Positions 26,501 through 38,068 of a stretch of 64,000 nt of DNA are shown in pieces. The stretch is from the NCBI RefSeq assembly GCF_000002995.4, contig NW_025062477.1:4002649-4066648 (forward strand). The letters run 5' to 3'. A program made the translations under genes and the position numbers. The notes beneath the pieces are model-generated. The model did not search any database, was not told the DNA's origin, and saw only the letters and a program-made list of their open reading frames with translations. The stretch's first letter is position 1. Each line of letters begins with the position of its first letter. Origin of the DNA: Brugia malayi. Taxonomy: Eukaryota > Nematoda > Chromadorea > Rhabditida > Onchocercidae.

Positions 26501-29500
26501 ATCATTGGCTCTCTAAAATAACAAATAAAAAATATTAAGAAATAATTCAGAATAGCGGATAACACATGAAAAATATCAAGATATGGAATATATATATATA
26601 AAAAGGTGGCTTAGCTTATAAAATACCAAACAAGATTTGATATATGAAAAGACATATCAATGTCAAGAAATGTCTTTAATTTACCTCATCTTACGTTTTT
26701 CTTCATTAGCTAATCGTTCGACCTCAATTTTTGCTTCAATATTCGAATCACTTTTTCTATCCAAAGAAAATTCATCTTTCTGCAAACAATTATAATTACA
26801 CTGATATGAATCATTTAATATGTATTAACTTATAATTATAGAAAATAGCAAAGATTTAAGGAAGAAAGATAGAGTTAAGCAAATGTATGCATATTTTGAT
26901 AAACAAACCGCTTTATTTACATCCAGTTTTCGCCCGAGTGCTCCGGAAAGTAAATTTTCATAGTCAGCAAGGCGCATGGAAAAATGTTCATAGCTTGATC
27001 GTACATCAAGCATTTTTCGTTCGATGGCATCACAATGGTGATCTAGCACGGACAGGAATTTTTCAGCCAATTCAAGCATCATTCGAACTTTCAACCTTTT
27101 TTGCTGAAAGAAAAGAAAGAAAATGTGAACTCCTAGCTGAATTTTTTAGCTTTATATTTCGTTTAATGTAAACATATTATTATTTATGGATCATAGTAAA
27201 GCAGATTATACGTATACTCATTAAATAAATTAGCAAAATAAAAAAAAAAATACAAAAACAAGAACAGCGAAATAAAGAAATGAATAATTATATGTACAAC
27301 TCTTATTTGCGTCTAGTTTAGATAGAAAAGAAAAACCTTTGCTTCAGCTTTGAATGTCATATATTCATCCATGTATGCTTCTAAATTTTCTCGATTCGCC
27401 ATGTTTAATTGCCTTTCCAAACACTGCTTTAAAAATGTTTCACCTTCAACAGCTATCCACTCAGCATTCTGCAAAAACTAATTGTTATTATAAATACGAT
27501 TTAGTTTTGATTTCAAATCCATTAAATCTAAAATTTGAAAATAGAAACATTCAAGAACCGTAATGATATTGTCTGCTTAACAGATAATATCTGAAGTATC
27601 ACCTCAGTGGCCGTGGCTTCAAGAAGACATGCTTCATGACAACGATCAAGTTGTTGCTTTTTCCGCATCCATAAATCCAGAATTTTCATTTGTCGCTTAC
27701 GCAAATTTTCCTTAAGAGCTAAAAGGCGCGTTTCATGTATTCTTATATGTTCTGTTGATGCCTCACAACGTCGAATATATTTCAGAAACATCTCTGATGT
27801 TTTCTGCCCGTATGAACAACCCTGTAATTACTTTAATAAGCACAAAAAGGATCTGTTGTCTACAAGTACATCAAAGAATTTGAATCAAAACAAGATATGA
27901 AACTAACTGAATCAAAATAAGATATGAATATAAACCTTTAGAAATCTCTCTTTATATTCCATATGTTTCGATAACAAGCTTGACATATGATGCGCTCGAT
28001 CTTTAGCATCTTCTCCATTTCTAATTTGGCACCAGTCTTTCGAACTCATACTGTATTCTTTCTCGAGCTGGTCCAAAATTGGCATGACCTACAAAAATTT
28101 AGAAAATTACTTGATAAACGATGGAAATTAATTATTATTATTTTATATATATATATATACCGAAGTATTACTGGTAGTATTTCAGACTTTCATCGTTATT
28201 TGTTGTATAATAATAAATTCATGAAACTTCTGATTAATATATGACAAAATATTTCCGTCTCAAATAACATTCAACTACCTACAACACTGGATTTCGTTAA
28301 AACTATTTTTGTCCCATACAATTAAATAGCATCATTTATAGTAATATAATGTGGCATAATATCGATTATGCAAACTTTAATTAATATTCACTAAATTTAA
28401 ATTTGTGCTATAATTCCATTGCTTTTATTGGGAGTACTAAAAGTCATTCATCGAACGAATAAGGTGATATTCGATTCCACTTTTTTTCTGTTAATTAGCT
28501 AAGGCACCAAATCATTACCTCTAAAATGTCCAAATAGAATCCTCTTTTAAAAGAACGACCTTTTTCTCCTTGCATACACGTTTTATCTGCGCCTGATAGC
28601 GGAAGAAGCTTATACATCCTACTTAACGGATTTAATTTCTTCTTATAATGTTTTAATGACATCTATTCCTTTATTAGTATCGAGAAAAAAATCGTCGCTA
28701 TTTATGTATGATTAAAAGAAATCATAAAAAGGCTTTATGAAAAGAAACATAAAGGGAAAACTTACTCCCTGATGTAGTGTTTTGTAGCACACAACACCGG
28801 CTTTAATTAATTTATTCCTTTCTTCTGTAACACCTACTAATCGTCTCCAACGATTTAGTACTTCTTCATTCAAATCATCTACCAAGCGGACATCAACACC
28901 ACCGCTGCTAATCAGTTGGTCGGTTTTATTCAAAAATGCACTTGTTGTACGACTAATACTCTAAAATTAACATCTGTGAAGTTTTAAAGAAGGAACCCTT
29001 TTAAGCTCTTCTCTGGGACTCAAGCATTTAAATACTTTTATTTTATTTTATTTTTTTGCAAAATTTCAAGGTTCACTTCCGAATTTTGTATCACTAGGCG
29101 ACATACTAAGTTCTGAAGAAATGTTTGATAATAACCGAAGACTACTAAGATAAGTAATCAAATTTAAGATGTACAACTTTGATTATACTATTAACATTTT
29201 ATAAAATTAGATGGAAAAAAGGTTTCGCAATTGATCAATTCAAAAATTTAAAGACGTAACGATTTCATAAAAGGTTAAACAAGTCTTTCAAAACTCACTC
29301 ATTTCACTACTGCAAATGAAATTAGCACACTCAGAGGGAAACGTGGCAAATGAGAAGAGAGGAACACTATCTATCATTCCTCATGAATGATTAGTAACTG
29401 TCAGCATTTTGTATAAAACGTTATGCAAACAATGTGTTTATAGGAATGATTTTTAAAAATTAAAATTGAAATTTAAACGACTTCATTTAGTCAAACTGCT

Positions 29501-32500
29501 TTAAATAATATGAATATCAACAAAAGCACATAATATAATCAGTCAGTACCGGATAAAAAAGAATTTAAGAAAGAAAAAATGCTCTAAGCTTTTAAAGGGC
29601 TGAGTTGCTTATTCAAGAAGCTAATAAATCAAAATGTGATGTGTAAAGGTGAGGAATATGGATAATTCACCACACATATATCAACAGCATGACTCGAATA
29701 AAGCAGAAAAACTTAATATAAATTTAATTCAGAAAAAAATTTAATTCGAGTATCATATTCATAATTGGTGAAACTTCAGTAGGCTATTTGAAAGCTCCCT
29801 TTTTATCAGGAAGTGTTGAAAACCGAAGCAAAGACAAAAAGTCTCTTTGAAAACAGATGATACTAGAAAGAATATTAAAACATCGGTTTTAGCTTATGAA
29901 AAAATTTACCTCGATAGCATGCTGAAACTGTTTGTGAGCAGCCTGAGCAGCTAGAGCTTCTTCCAAAGAAATCGGAATTGTATTCATGTGAAGTAATTTT
30001 GTTTCTTCATATTGCATTTTTTGTATTGCAACTGCTGCCATTGCGCGTGCACGATTGAATTGCATGCACTGCTCAATTCGATGATGTGTTTCCTGTGCTA
30101 CCTGAAGTAAACAAAAATAAAATCGATAAAACCATATTTTAACATATCAAAATCTCTTTTTCATTATACACTTATAATATGAATGCCAGTCAAGAAGACT
30201 GCATGTGATTTACCTTAATGATTGTAAAATTTATAATTTAAACCACTTACTATTATATCATGTACAATTTAATAGAATTTTATTAGTTTAATTGATAACT
30301 TCACATTTCTTACTTCGGAAAAGTTTCATAAAAACAAAAATAAAAATAGCAGTAATAAAACACGAAATACTATATTTGCACAAGCGAAAATTTTAACAAA
30401 ATTTACATAAAATTTTACCAGCCACATCTAATAACATTCACCAAAAAATACCTTATCTAGAAAATAATCAATTTGGTTGATAGTGATAGCATCTTCCATG
30501 TTAGTAATAAAAGAATTATTAAATAAATTAACCTGCATTACTTCACGTTGACAATCCGTCAGTTGTTGTAAGCTAGTAATAATCACATCGGTGGCTAGGA
30601 TACCTTCTGTATTAACGAGTGTAGATTCGTTGTCTCGAAGCGCCTTTAAATAAAATTTATTAAAATATATGCCCTTATTTTAATAAATCTAAAAAAATAA
30701 ATGTCAGTCAATAGATCTCAATAGTGATCATTTCTATAGCTACTCCTTTGACTAATTAAACCATGAAACATTGTCCGAAATAGCCTTCCTATTTCCTCAA
30801 TTTTGCATCTTCTCCCTCTTTTTCATCCTTTAAAAAAAGAAAAAATATTTGACATATTCATTTTCCCTAAACTAAAAAGAAAAAAACGAAATCTTCTATC
30901 ATACGAAATACTAAAGTGCAATAATAAAAGAGTCAACAATCATGCTAGTGCCAAAACGCTTAAAGGATTGAAAAAGGATTATTCGTGGTTGATTATTCAT
31001 ATCAAATATATAACAAGCAATCGAATTTCATAAGCAAATGACCAATGGATTAGAGTGATTGTCCATTGTCCCTTTCTACGCAACATTTCACATCAAAAAT
31101 TAGTTGGAGGAAAATTTATAAAAACAAAAAAGTTCAGATTTGTAAAAAAAATGACTACGTCCAAAAAATGACCACTAGTTTCGTAAGATTTGAGCAAAAC
31201 ATGCCATCAGTACGAGAATGAAGAGAAGTATAGAAAAAGTGTAAGAAATATTTGCTGTAAGTTACCAATATTCTGCTTGTTTCATTTCAAATAACGAAAA
31301 AACTTTATCTTTCTTATTAATTGTTAACGATAATTTTCCTTTTTTTTTGTCCTTCATAATAAATGGGAATTTAATCAACAAATTTGATACTTATGCAGGA
31401 ACTAAGCAAAGATATGGCAAGTATATTCATTCATCATATCGAACAGAAACGATCAGAAGTGAACAGAAATAAGGCATTAATTTGAAAAGATGTAAGAATG
31501 GCAAAAGACTAAGAAATTTTCATAATAACACTTATTAGTCATGGTAAATAATAAACAGTTATCAAATAATATAAGTTTTAAAGAAGTTTTTCCAGAAATC
31601 TACTCAAAATCTTGATAGTAAAGCTCAAATTTGAAAATTGAAATGCTAATTTCAAAAGCTTTTATAAAATACAGTCATAATTTTCTTTTTTTAATAATGA
31701 TTTTATAATAATAATAAAATAATTCACGGACCTCGAAGTCTATTACCAAAATACCACATAAGGTAATAATTTAAATTAACGTAATACTGAAAAACTAATT
31801 TATGTCAGAGTAACAAGAAATTTTAATAAAAAAAAGTGACTGTAAACTTCTGCATAAAACTTAAAAGTTTCAGATTCTTAAAATACTAAGAGAATCACAA
31901 TGAAGTAGGTGATTATTTTTCTTGAGCAAGTACTGCATAGATATTGTTATAATTTCATTTTAGCTAAAAATACTTTATGATGGATAAAAGACTACCTGTA
32001 GTAGTTCAGCAGCATTATTTTTTATTCCAGTGACAGCATTTTTAACCTGAGTAGTATTATCATCTTGATATGGTAGAATGTGTTCTGCACGTTCAGCAAA
32101 ATTATTAGATTTCACCAAGGCCACCATATCTTCTCGCCAGTTCTGCAAAAACTAAGATGAAGGAATAATCCCAGAATGATTGCATAGTGTAATAAATTTC
32201 TTATATATACTGCTACCACTTCGATCTAAAATAAAAATCTAAACTTATGTAAAAGTTAAATCCAATTATTTTTGTACAAAATAAGTTCTTACAAAGTTCA
32301 GATTGAAACATAAGGAAATATGTGATATGGGAAACGATGAAATATTCAATGCAACGCTTAAAACCTAGTCCACATTATTAAGCCTTATCACAAAAATCTC
32401 ATCATATGAATTTTCTTATACCTTAAGTTGTTGAATAATCTGTTTGCAATCCTTGACAAAAACTGCAAATTTTACACCAAGCTGAAGAGATCGTCTTTGA

Positions 32501-35500
32501 TGTGGCCAACGATCAGCTAATTTTGCATGCCGCTGCTCTACAAATTAGAAAATTTGAACTGATGAATCAATTTAGATAAATAATTAGATATAATTTAGGG
32601 TGTTACTAATAATTTAGAAATAAATCACAAACAAACTACTCACCAATATCATTGATTAAACGCTCGATGACAGCAACTACATCATGATTATCAATGTTCA
32701 TCATTTTAGCTTGTTGTTCCAGTGCTTTGATCAGCTGATTTCCTTCACCAATTGTAGTCGCATACGCCTAAATGCTAAATGTCTTTAAAAAATGAAATCG
32801 AATCAAAATTTTAATCGTCCTAAACAGAAGATATAATTTTCAGTCCTATGCTAAGAATTTTGAAATTTCATTCTTCATCAAGGAATTATAAATTTCATAT
32901 AGTATTAAGTATGAAAGGAGAATCAACCTGTGCCGTTGCATCACTTTCAATCATCCACTCTTCTTTACGACGTTCACCTTCTTGAACATTTGTAGAAACA
33001 AAATCATACTGACTACTCTTCACCTCCATTCGTCCATACCATTCCATAATTTCACTGTAATGTGTGTGGAACAAAACCGATTTATTCAGCAAATCTCGTC
33101 GTGCTTCAACCTAGAAGTAACTTTTCTTCACTTATAATATCAAAAGTATGGATCTTTAAAGACATTTTTGGTTATAATAGATGCAAACAAAAAAAAAAAG
33201 TCTAAAAAGAAATACTGACTCTAACGGAGAAAGCTTCAATTCGTCTCCTCAATTCTTCCACTACAATACTCATCTGCTGTACATCGCATTCACCTGAAAT
33301 TACAACACTTTGTTTTTAACATCTACAGTTATTAAAACTTATTTCAATCACTAAAAGTTATTATAATTTAATTAAATCAAAGCAATGGTAGGCTGAAAGT
33401 ATAGTTGGCGTATATTTTCAAAGTAGTGAGTGAGCATGCTAAGAAGAGATTTTCTGGGCTTGCTTTAGCGATGAATATTTTTTATGTTCGAACTGTTACC
33501 CGAAAGACTTATAGGTAAGTAAATGAAATAAATGGACTCGTAATAAATAGTAGCTTGTTTATCAGAAATGACCTATACTGAATCTGAAATAAAGCACTTT
33601 TGGTATTACGAAAATGTGAACTGAAGCTAATGGTATGAAAGTTTTTGAAAGTTGGAATTATAAATTTTGTAAACCATACACGCAAAAAAAGAAAAAATAA
33701 AAAACTATATGGGGAATAAAAACTTGCCGGACTCAATGATAGTATTAGAAGCGGTAAATAATTTTTCCGCGTTTGAGTAGGTATTAGAGGCTACCGACCG
33801 GAAATGACTATGATTCCTTTGTAAAACTTTTGCTTGCGATAAATTATTACCAATAGCAGTATTTTTATTTAGGTATGCATCACCATGTTCTTCTAACCAT
33901 TGAAGAACCTGAAACAATCAAAAGAAAATGTTCTAGCTTACATGTTATAGTTCCTGTATTACATATATTCAAATGCCTTTTATTCTTAGGACTTTAATGT
34001 TATTAATTAATAAGGTGCTTGTACATATCCTAAAAAAGATTCCGAAAGTGTTAAATTTTCGAAATAGTTTTTAATAGAACCATAGTCTTCAAACTAGTTT
34101 TCAGTTTCCAGCGATCTTCTAACAACGAAACATTCGCTTCACTGTAGAAAACAAGATTATACATCAATGAGAAATTTAAATTAAGTCACCCACGCACTTG
34201 ACGTTAGATTTATGGCTTGAGACATTTGGTCATACACAACAATTGGATGACTTAAGATTGCCTTCGAAAATATTTGCAAAAAAAAAAAAAAAATAAATAA
34301 ATAAAATAAGAACCAACTCTATGAGTATCTGTTTCAAAAGCAATCAGTGCAAGTCTGGAATGTAAACGTAGCTTTTTGGCCTGCCATTGAGAGTGTAATT
34401 CTTTATGTGCTCGAGTTATTTGTTGAATCAAATCGACAACATGCTTGTAAGCATTATTCTGTCCAACTGCATCGCTTGCTAAAGTTTTTAGGATTTGCGT
34501 TAAGGAGCGGCCATCACCAACAGCCTGAAATGGTTACTCATTTAAGATTAATAAGGATCACTTAAAATGCCACTTAAACAAAATTACTTGGCACATTTAT
34601 AATTTAGTTAAACTAATCCATTCACTTAACTTTTGAAATGGTGTTCTACTGTTAAGTAATACTTAATTTTATCAATTTAATAAGTCTTTGTTAATTTGAT
34701 CTCATGGGAACAGTATTCTTCTTTAGTTATCTCTTTTAAGTTTATCCACTGTAGATCAAACAAAAGTATTTCCTTGCAATTAAGGACAAGAAAAAAAGCA
34801 AATCTTTGACCTAACCACAAACAAAAAGAAGAAATGTATTAATACACTCCAATTAAACATTACTTAAAAGCACTAAAAATTATGAAAATTATGTAATCTT
34901 TCAACAAATCACATAAGGTTGCAACCTCATGCAGCAACCTGTTTGATAACGTTTCTTTAAACCCGCATCAAAAATCTTATCAATTTTACTTCAGCATATG
35001 TTTGCAAAATCATTTCTCCAAAACGTTCGTGTTCAGCGATTGCCGCTTCCAATTCATCACCGGAATACTGACCCATCCGTCTGCCATTATCCAATGTAAT
35101 GTTATGCAACCATGATGACATGTTTGACAAATACTGCAATGTCAATATACCAATAATGGAAATAAGTGAAAAAAAAATTAGCTTATCAAAATCAAAAATC
35201 CTCATCGATCAAGCCAGAATTTTTTTTTTTTCATTTTTAAATACAAAAATATAAGCAAAAAGTCAACTATAGCAAGTTTTTGTTGATGTCATTAAATCTT
35301 GAAACAAAAAATAATTAAAAGTTACAATATGGCTTTTACGATGAAAAGAAAGCGCCAAATCAAGAAGTCGAGAACGCTGTTCATTGACTTGTTTAAATCG
35401 TCGCCATTCTTCATCCAAATGCATCGCAACGTTTTCAATTTGTACTTTTCCGTAATTTCCAATTTCGCGAAGGCGTTTGGCAACCGTCATTACATGTGAT

Positions 35501-38068
35501 ACATTAACTTCAGTATTCTGCACAGTTCATCAATTATTTTGTAACAGCAAATTATATTTCATATTGTCATTTTTAGAATATGACTTTTAAAAAATCAGAA
35601 AAAGCCCATATGAAATCAGATCAGAATAATGAAAATCTTGTGGAAAAAGGCCCTAACCGCAAGATTTTCATTATTTTAATTTCACTTAACAAATCAAAAC
35701 TGGTTTTAGAAAAAAACTTTACATTAGCTGCTGCGATAAAATCAAGATGTTCTGTAAGTAAGGCTGAAGTTGACTGCTCAGAATCACCAATTTCAAGAAG
35801 TCGTTGCATTGATAAAGCATAATGACTACGAATCCAATCGAACATCTAAATGTGAACTATTTTCTCAGAGAAATAAGCAAGGAGGAAAAGATATTTTAAA
35901 GAATGAGCACACTTTAAAGCATAAAGAGAACAGATGGAAAGGGAAAAGCTTTTTCGAAGAAAAGTAATCACAAAAATATCTACTTTATCTGCATCTTGCT
36001 CAAAAAGTTTGAGTTGATAGCAATGATCCAGCTTCTGGCGACGTGTTTCCCATTGTACAAAAATTTCATCTCTGAAGAACTCACCATTAAAGTAAGAATG
36101 TTAAAAAATAATAAAAAAATAAGAGTGAAAAAAAAATGCTTCATTAGGATTAATTTCAGGATTAATTTCACGTTCATTAGGATTAATTTCACGTTTCACG
36201 TTTCAATTTATAAAATTAAACAAACTTTGAGGTACGAAGCGAATTGACAAGGGATGCAAGATGAGGAAGGGCAGCAGTAAGGTCTGGATTAGTCGTTAGC
36301 AGTCCATTTGATGAATTATAATTATCATCGGGTGTTCCATCAGTACAGCCTGATATCCTTTGTTGCACCTGAAAAAGTAAAAAGGAAAGAAAACAACCTC
36401 AGAAATAAAATCAGCACGAAAATTCTTTCAGATTAGCTAGGATTGTTACAATTAATATCGATTAATATCGTTAATACCGAATTAATATCGAAAAATTAAT
36501 ATCGAATTAATTAGATTTTTAAATAATTTTTTTTTTTTGTTTTTACACTTACTCGTTCAACATCATATTGAATCCGTTCGATTGGTGCACCTAAGATTTT
36601 CTTCTTCAGAACAACATGTGCTGCTGTGGCACGTTCGGCTGTAGCAACATCAATTGGCATTTCACCATTTTTCATTTCTTCACGAAAATTTTCAAAATTA
36701 TGCATAACATCAATCGTTTGCCATATTAACCTTTCCAATTCCTGCATATCCAATAATAGTTGCCTTTTTTTTCAAAAAATACTGCGACAAATTGTCCTTT
36801 CAAATAAACCAAATCAATGTCAAAAAAAAATTTGCTTTTGTATTAAGCAAATTTTCATGTGTAATAAAATGAAATTCTCGTCTTCTACTAAAAAAATTAT
36901 ATCGAAAAATAAAATAAGAGGAAACTGATTACCAATCTTGTCTCAAGCCATTCATCGTGATCATAAAATAGTGAACCACCTAAATCACGCGTTAACTGCG
37001 ATGAGTCGATATATCGCGTAAGTCCTTCGACCGAAATCATTTGAATGTCAAATTTGTATTTTCCACTTGACACTGATGTCTTATGCTTCTCCCAGAATTT
37101 GTCCGGCTTAATTATCAAAACAGCATACACTTCCGCAGGAAAATGTTCCTACAATTAATAAATCAAGAACGAAAATAAAGAACTGTAACATATACATGGG
37201 GAAAACGTGATTCTAAGAATCAGGAAAACAAATATCAATTTTAAATTCTGAAGAGTATCACAAAATGCTTTACTTAGCACCCCAATTCTAAATTCTTTAA
37301 ATTTCTTGAAATCTTCTTTTTCCAAAAGAAAAACACAAACAATATTTCTTTCAAAAGAAATTATCACTATGTATCCTCTTAAAATACAATATCCATACTA
37401 ACCTGTATACATTTGAGAATAGGTTTAACATTATTCCACGTTGTGCCTTTACGCATGTCGATGATGATCGTAAATCCACGATCCTTGTAATCATCTCTGA
37501 AAAATTTACATCATCATTCAACATATCTAAATAGGTAACTATTTTATATTTTTTTTCTCAATTTACAATATTATAACCTTTCATCTACTAGCAGCTATGT
37601 AGTTTATTCATTTTTTTTTATCATAAAAAATAAAACCACTGTATTTTCCATTTAATTCACCAATCCCGGTGAATAATAGCGAAAATTTAATGTCTGCTTG
37701 ATAGAAAATATCGTCATATCTGATACGCACAGAAATACCTCATCTAATAATCAGAATCCCAATTATAAATTGTGTAAATTACACTAAATTTTACACATCC
37801 GAAAAATTCAATCACTAAAAAAGTCCAGCTTTCAACTTATTTTTATCCTAAAAAATTTTTCAAAAATTTCTGCTAAAACTAACGCAGTAACAGCATGGAG
37901 ATAAATAAGTATATTTCGAATATGATCGGGATTAATTGGCGTAGTATTTTCTCGAGCTGGGAAGATAATCACAGCCCGACCGTTCCTATCCCTTGCACCA
38001 GGTAATAAGGCCACACGATCACGTAACACGTGAAGGATATCCTCAGCTTTTGGACACCCATCTCGCAT
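531..38068 (-). CDS. unc-73: UNC-73/Trio-type RhoGEF, partial (3' end beyond left edge)
   Basis: Multidomain guanine-nucleotide exchange factor of the Trio/Kalirin/UNC-73 family, which in animals activates Rac/Rho GTPases during axon guidance and cell migration. Thirty-six exons chain in one uninterrupted frame from ATG 38,068 to the donor at 530: 5,622 nt, 1,874 codons. Domain order matches the family: Sec14 (residues ~1-165), spectrin rod (~166-1,232), DH1 (~1,233-1,420), PH1 (~1,421-1,560), SH3 (~1,613-1,670) and a Ser/Gln-rich linker (~1,678-1,874). The second DH-PH of long isoforms must lie left of the window. The ATG choice rests on an in-frame stop shortly upstream and an AG five bases before it, as expected for a trans-spliced start, but an extra 5' exon cannot be excluded. 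Five candidate internal first exons are listed separately. Family identity is very secure; individual boundaries are inferred from motif and phase. Confidence 0.93.
810..5807. other. unc-73 intron, ~5 kb
   Basis: Purine-rich on the plus strand, with many poly-A runs, a long GA repeat at about 1,416-1,478 and a TC repeat near 2,138-2,157. Open frames here are A/T-rich (Lys/Phe/Ile) without splice-phase support. I see no exon or RNA gene. Confidence 0.65.
1416..1478. repeat. (GA)n microsatellite
   Basis: About 31 uninterrupted AG dinucleotides, the longest GA tract in the window, lying in an unc-73 intron. Confidence 0.95.
8848..9067 (-). other. candidate alternative first exon of unc-73, 73 codons, skipping SH3
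   Basis: This exon starts with ATG 9,067, eight bases after a TGATCAG acceptor (ideal for SL trans-splicing). It encodes MKRSHTVESGENGKRSGNSS, SRMQRWSLALRRHWFSSTSG and NPVEVIFATPEKTVLGSSFN. Its 3' end is in phase 1 (donor GTTCGT after 8,848, or GTAGTT after 8,863, both phase 1) and fits the exon at 7,615. No AG around its 5' end is in the phase left by the SH3 exon (phase 1), while SH3 joins 7,615 directly in frame. It is therefore best read as a first exon for an isoform lacking SH3. Confidence 0.65.
9068..12653. other. unc-73 intron between SH3 exon and 9.07-kb first exon
   Basis: 3.6 kb of A/T-rich sequence with several poly-A tracts (9,467-9,483; 11,677-11,699). A hydrophobic minus-strand frame around 9,938-10,360 is just T-rich sequence. 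A plus-strand 50-codon frame at about 11,815-11,967 is discussed as a weak finding. This segment would hold the promoter of the isoform starting at 9,067. Confidence 0.6.
12654..13515 (-). other. unc-73: unc-73 exons 32-33: SH3 domain
   Basis: Exon 13,429-13,515 (29 codons, phase 0 to 0) and exon 12,654-12,771 (39 codons plus one base) together form a complete SH3 domain. The first half reads GCVAVDDFKATEKGQLSVTK, with the ALYDY-equivalent VAVDDF; the second has the conserved WVLVSITWENGEQQRGLVPC, including the EGLVP-like RGLVP. It corresponds to the SH3 following PH1 in Trio and UNC-73. The phase-0 start at 13,515 matters because three candidate alternative first exons upstream (20,754; 17,451; 14,877) also end in phase 0 and could be joined directly to this SH3. 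The donor after 12,654 is GTTAGT in phase 1, which fits the exon at 7,615 and not the exon at 9,067. Confidence 0.92.
14767..14877 (-). other. candidate alternative first exon of unc-73, 37 codons
   Basis: ATG at 14,877 opens 37 codons of a strongly basic peptide (MLRYSKSIRSRTQSLYRDAK, then RRFNKSVRSHQSSGREP) ending at CCG|GTTTGTTTGT in phase 0, which fits the SH3 exon 1.25 kb downstream. A CCTTAG acceptor-like site lies about 20 nt before the ATG, so SL trans-splicing is possible. Its donor and downstream GTTTGTTTGTTT match the 20.6-kb exon. A product would be SH3 plus linker plus RhoGEF2. Confidence 0.65.
17413..17451 (-). other. candidate short alternative first exon of unc-73, 13 codons
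   Basis: A CpG-rich island in the same intron contains ATG followed by 12 codons (MAATEQGGFKKRR) and a donor AGG|GTAAAG in phase 0, compatible with the SH3 exon at 13,515. The GCG GCG ACT and GGG GGG run is very unlike the roughly 75% A+T surroundings. The exon is too short for statistical support from the ORF alone; confidence comes from composition, phase and donor. Confidence 0.45.
20593..20754 (-). other. candidate alternative first exon of unc-73, 54 codons
   Basis: Within the 10-kb intron between PH1 and SH3, a 54-codon exon opens with ATG (MSLSNHNLLSNKQRSSSLRH), continues basic/hydrophobic (IRIRKLPSPLRLFSSLLQHF) and ends ...HNDPS at TCG|GTTTGTTTAT in phase 0, matching the SH3 exon at 13,515. 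The long AG-free stretch upstream argues against SL trans-splicing and for a local promoter. C. elegans unc-73 is known to produce several short isoforms from internal starts; this exon would serve such an isoform. Confidence 0.6.
22211..22286. repeat. (CATC)n/(CATT)n microsatellite
   Basis: Roughly ten tetranucleotide CATC units followed by about six CATT units, with scattered substitutions. Confidence 0.9.
23601..26512 (-). other. unc-73: unc-73 exons 25-31: first DH-PH (RhoGEF1)
   Basis: Exons 26,336-26,512, 25,710-25,875, 25,174-25,314 and 24,759-24,836 encode the Dbl-homology domain. MELIKSEKDYIEDL opens it, PEDVGYCF marks the central conserved region, and LSSLVIKPVQRITRYRLML is the catalytic GTPase-contact helix. 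VSVPRRANDLMHL closes it. Exons 24,296-24,475 and 23,824-24,055 give the PH domain (ESFLVWDPKAYFKKGRERQV; CEHVEGDASKFALR; WVKKIRELM). In Trio this unit activates Rac1/RhoG; for C. elegans UNC-73 it is the Rac-directed GEF. Exon 23,601-23,755 is a Ser/Thr linker (SVSDRTSKDSDSL) matching the Trio PH1-SH3 spacer. Uncertain points are the GC or weak GT donor after 24,296, the exact 23,824/23,755 junction, and the unusual GTCTAA donor at 23,600. Confidence 0.9.
28519..28662 (-). other. candidate alternative first exon of unc-73 (spectrin-DH1 isoform)
   Basis: An intronic 144-nt segment begins with ATG directly after an AG (AATAG|ATG) and encodes 48 residues: MSLKHYKKKLNPLSRMYKLL, then SGADKTCMQGEKGRSFKRG and FYLDILE. 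It ends at GAG|GTAATG in phase 0, exactly the phase of the next constitutive exon (28,088). Joined, the protein would read ...FYLDILE-VMPILDQLEKEY, keeping the last spectrin repeats, DH1-PH1 and SH3 but losing Sec14 and most of the rod. The basic start and higher GC than flanking intron favour a real exon. No transcript evidence is available. Confidence 0.6.
36140..36206. repeat. short direct repeat in unc-73 intron
   Basis: The plus strand shows three near copies of TTAGGATTAATTTCA/ACG followed by doubled ACGTTTC, within the small intron between exons 36,226-36,368 and 35,984-36,071. No function can be assigned. Confidence 0.7.
36933..38068 (-). other. unc-73: unc-73 exons 1-3: Sec14/CRAL-TRIO domain
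   Basis: Exons 37,884-38,068, 37,403-37,496 and 36,933-37,148 encode the N-terminal lipid-binding Sec14-like domain (165 codons). Recognisable Trio landmarks are EDILHVLRDRVALLPGARD, then FTIIIDMRKGTTW, then YAVLIIKPDKFWEKH and SVEGLTRYIDSSQLT, ending in HDEWLETRL. Exon 1 ends in phase 2 at a GTTAGT donor, exon 2 starts with one base to complete Ala, and exon 3 is 72 full codons. Reading upstream of ATG 38,068 the frame stays open for 18 codons (TSNVRGDGSVASSVE) and then hits TAA, with no good acceptor. The upstream sequence is therefore either 5' UTR or part of an exon whose acceptor I could not place. Confidence 0.9.

Larger units (their letters stand above)
26685..36741 (-). other. unc-73: unc-73 exons 4-24: spectrin-repeat rod
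   Basis: Twenty-one short exons encode about 1,067 residues of helical spectrin repeats between Sec14 and DH1: 36,553-36,741; 36,226-36,368; 35,984-36,071; 35,723-35,845; 35,326-35,517; 34,990-35,133; 34,318-34,524; 33,728-33,908; 33,220-33,293; 32,928-33,110; 32,644-32,767; 32,422-32,537; 31,996-32,142; 30,533-30,643; 29,910-30,101; 28,766-28,960; 27,936-28,088; 27,603-27,821; 27,337-27,468; 26,909-27,103; 26,685-26,779. Repeat signatures line up with Trio, e.g. MFDWIRSHYALSMQRL, VLQWLEEHGDAYLNKNTAIG, FRSVASNTYSNAEKL, LLNKSVLFHTHYSEI and LKYIRRCEAS. All phases are compatible; most junctions are phase 0. One junction (33,728/33,293) only works with a GC donor. The rod typically spaces and regulates the GEF; that role is family knowledge, not visible here. 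Confidence 0.9.
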
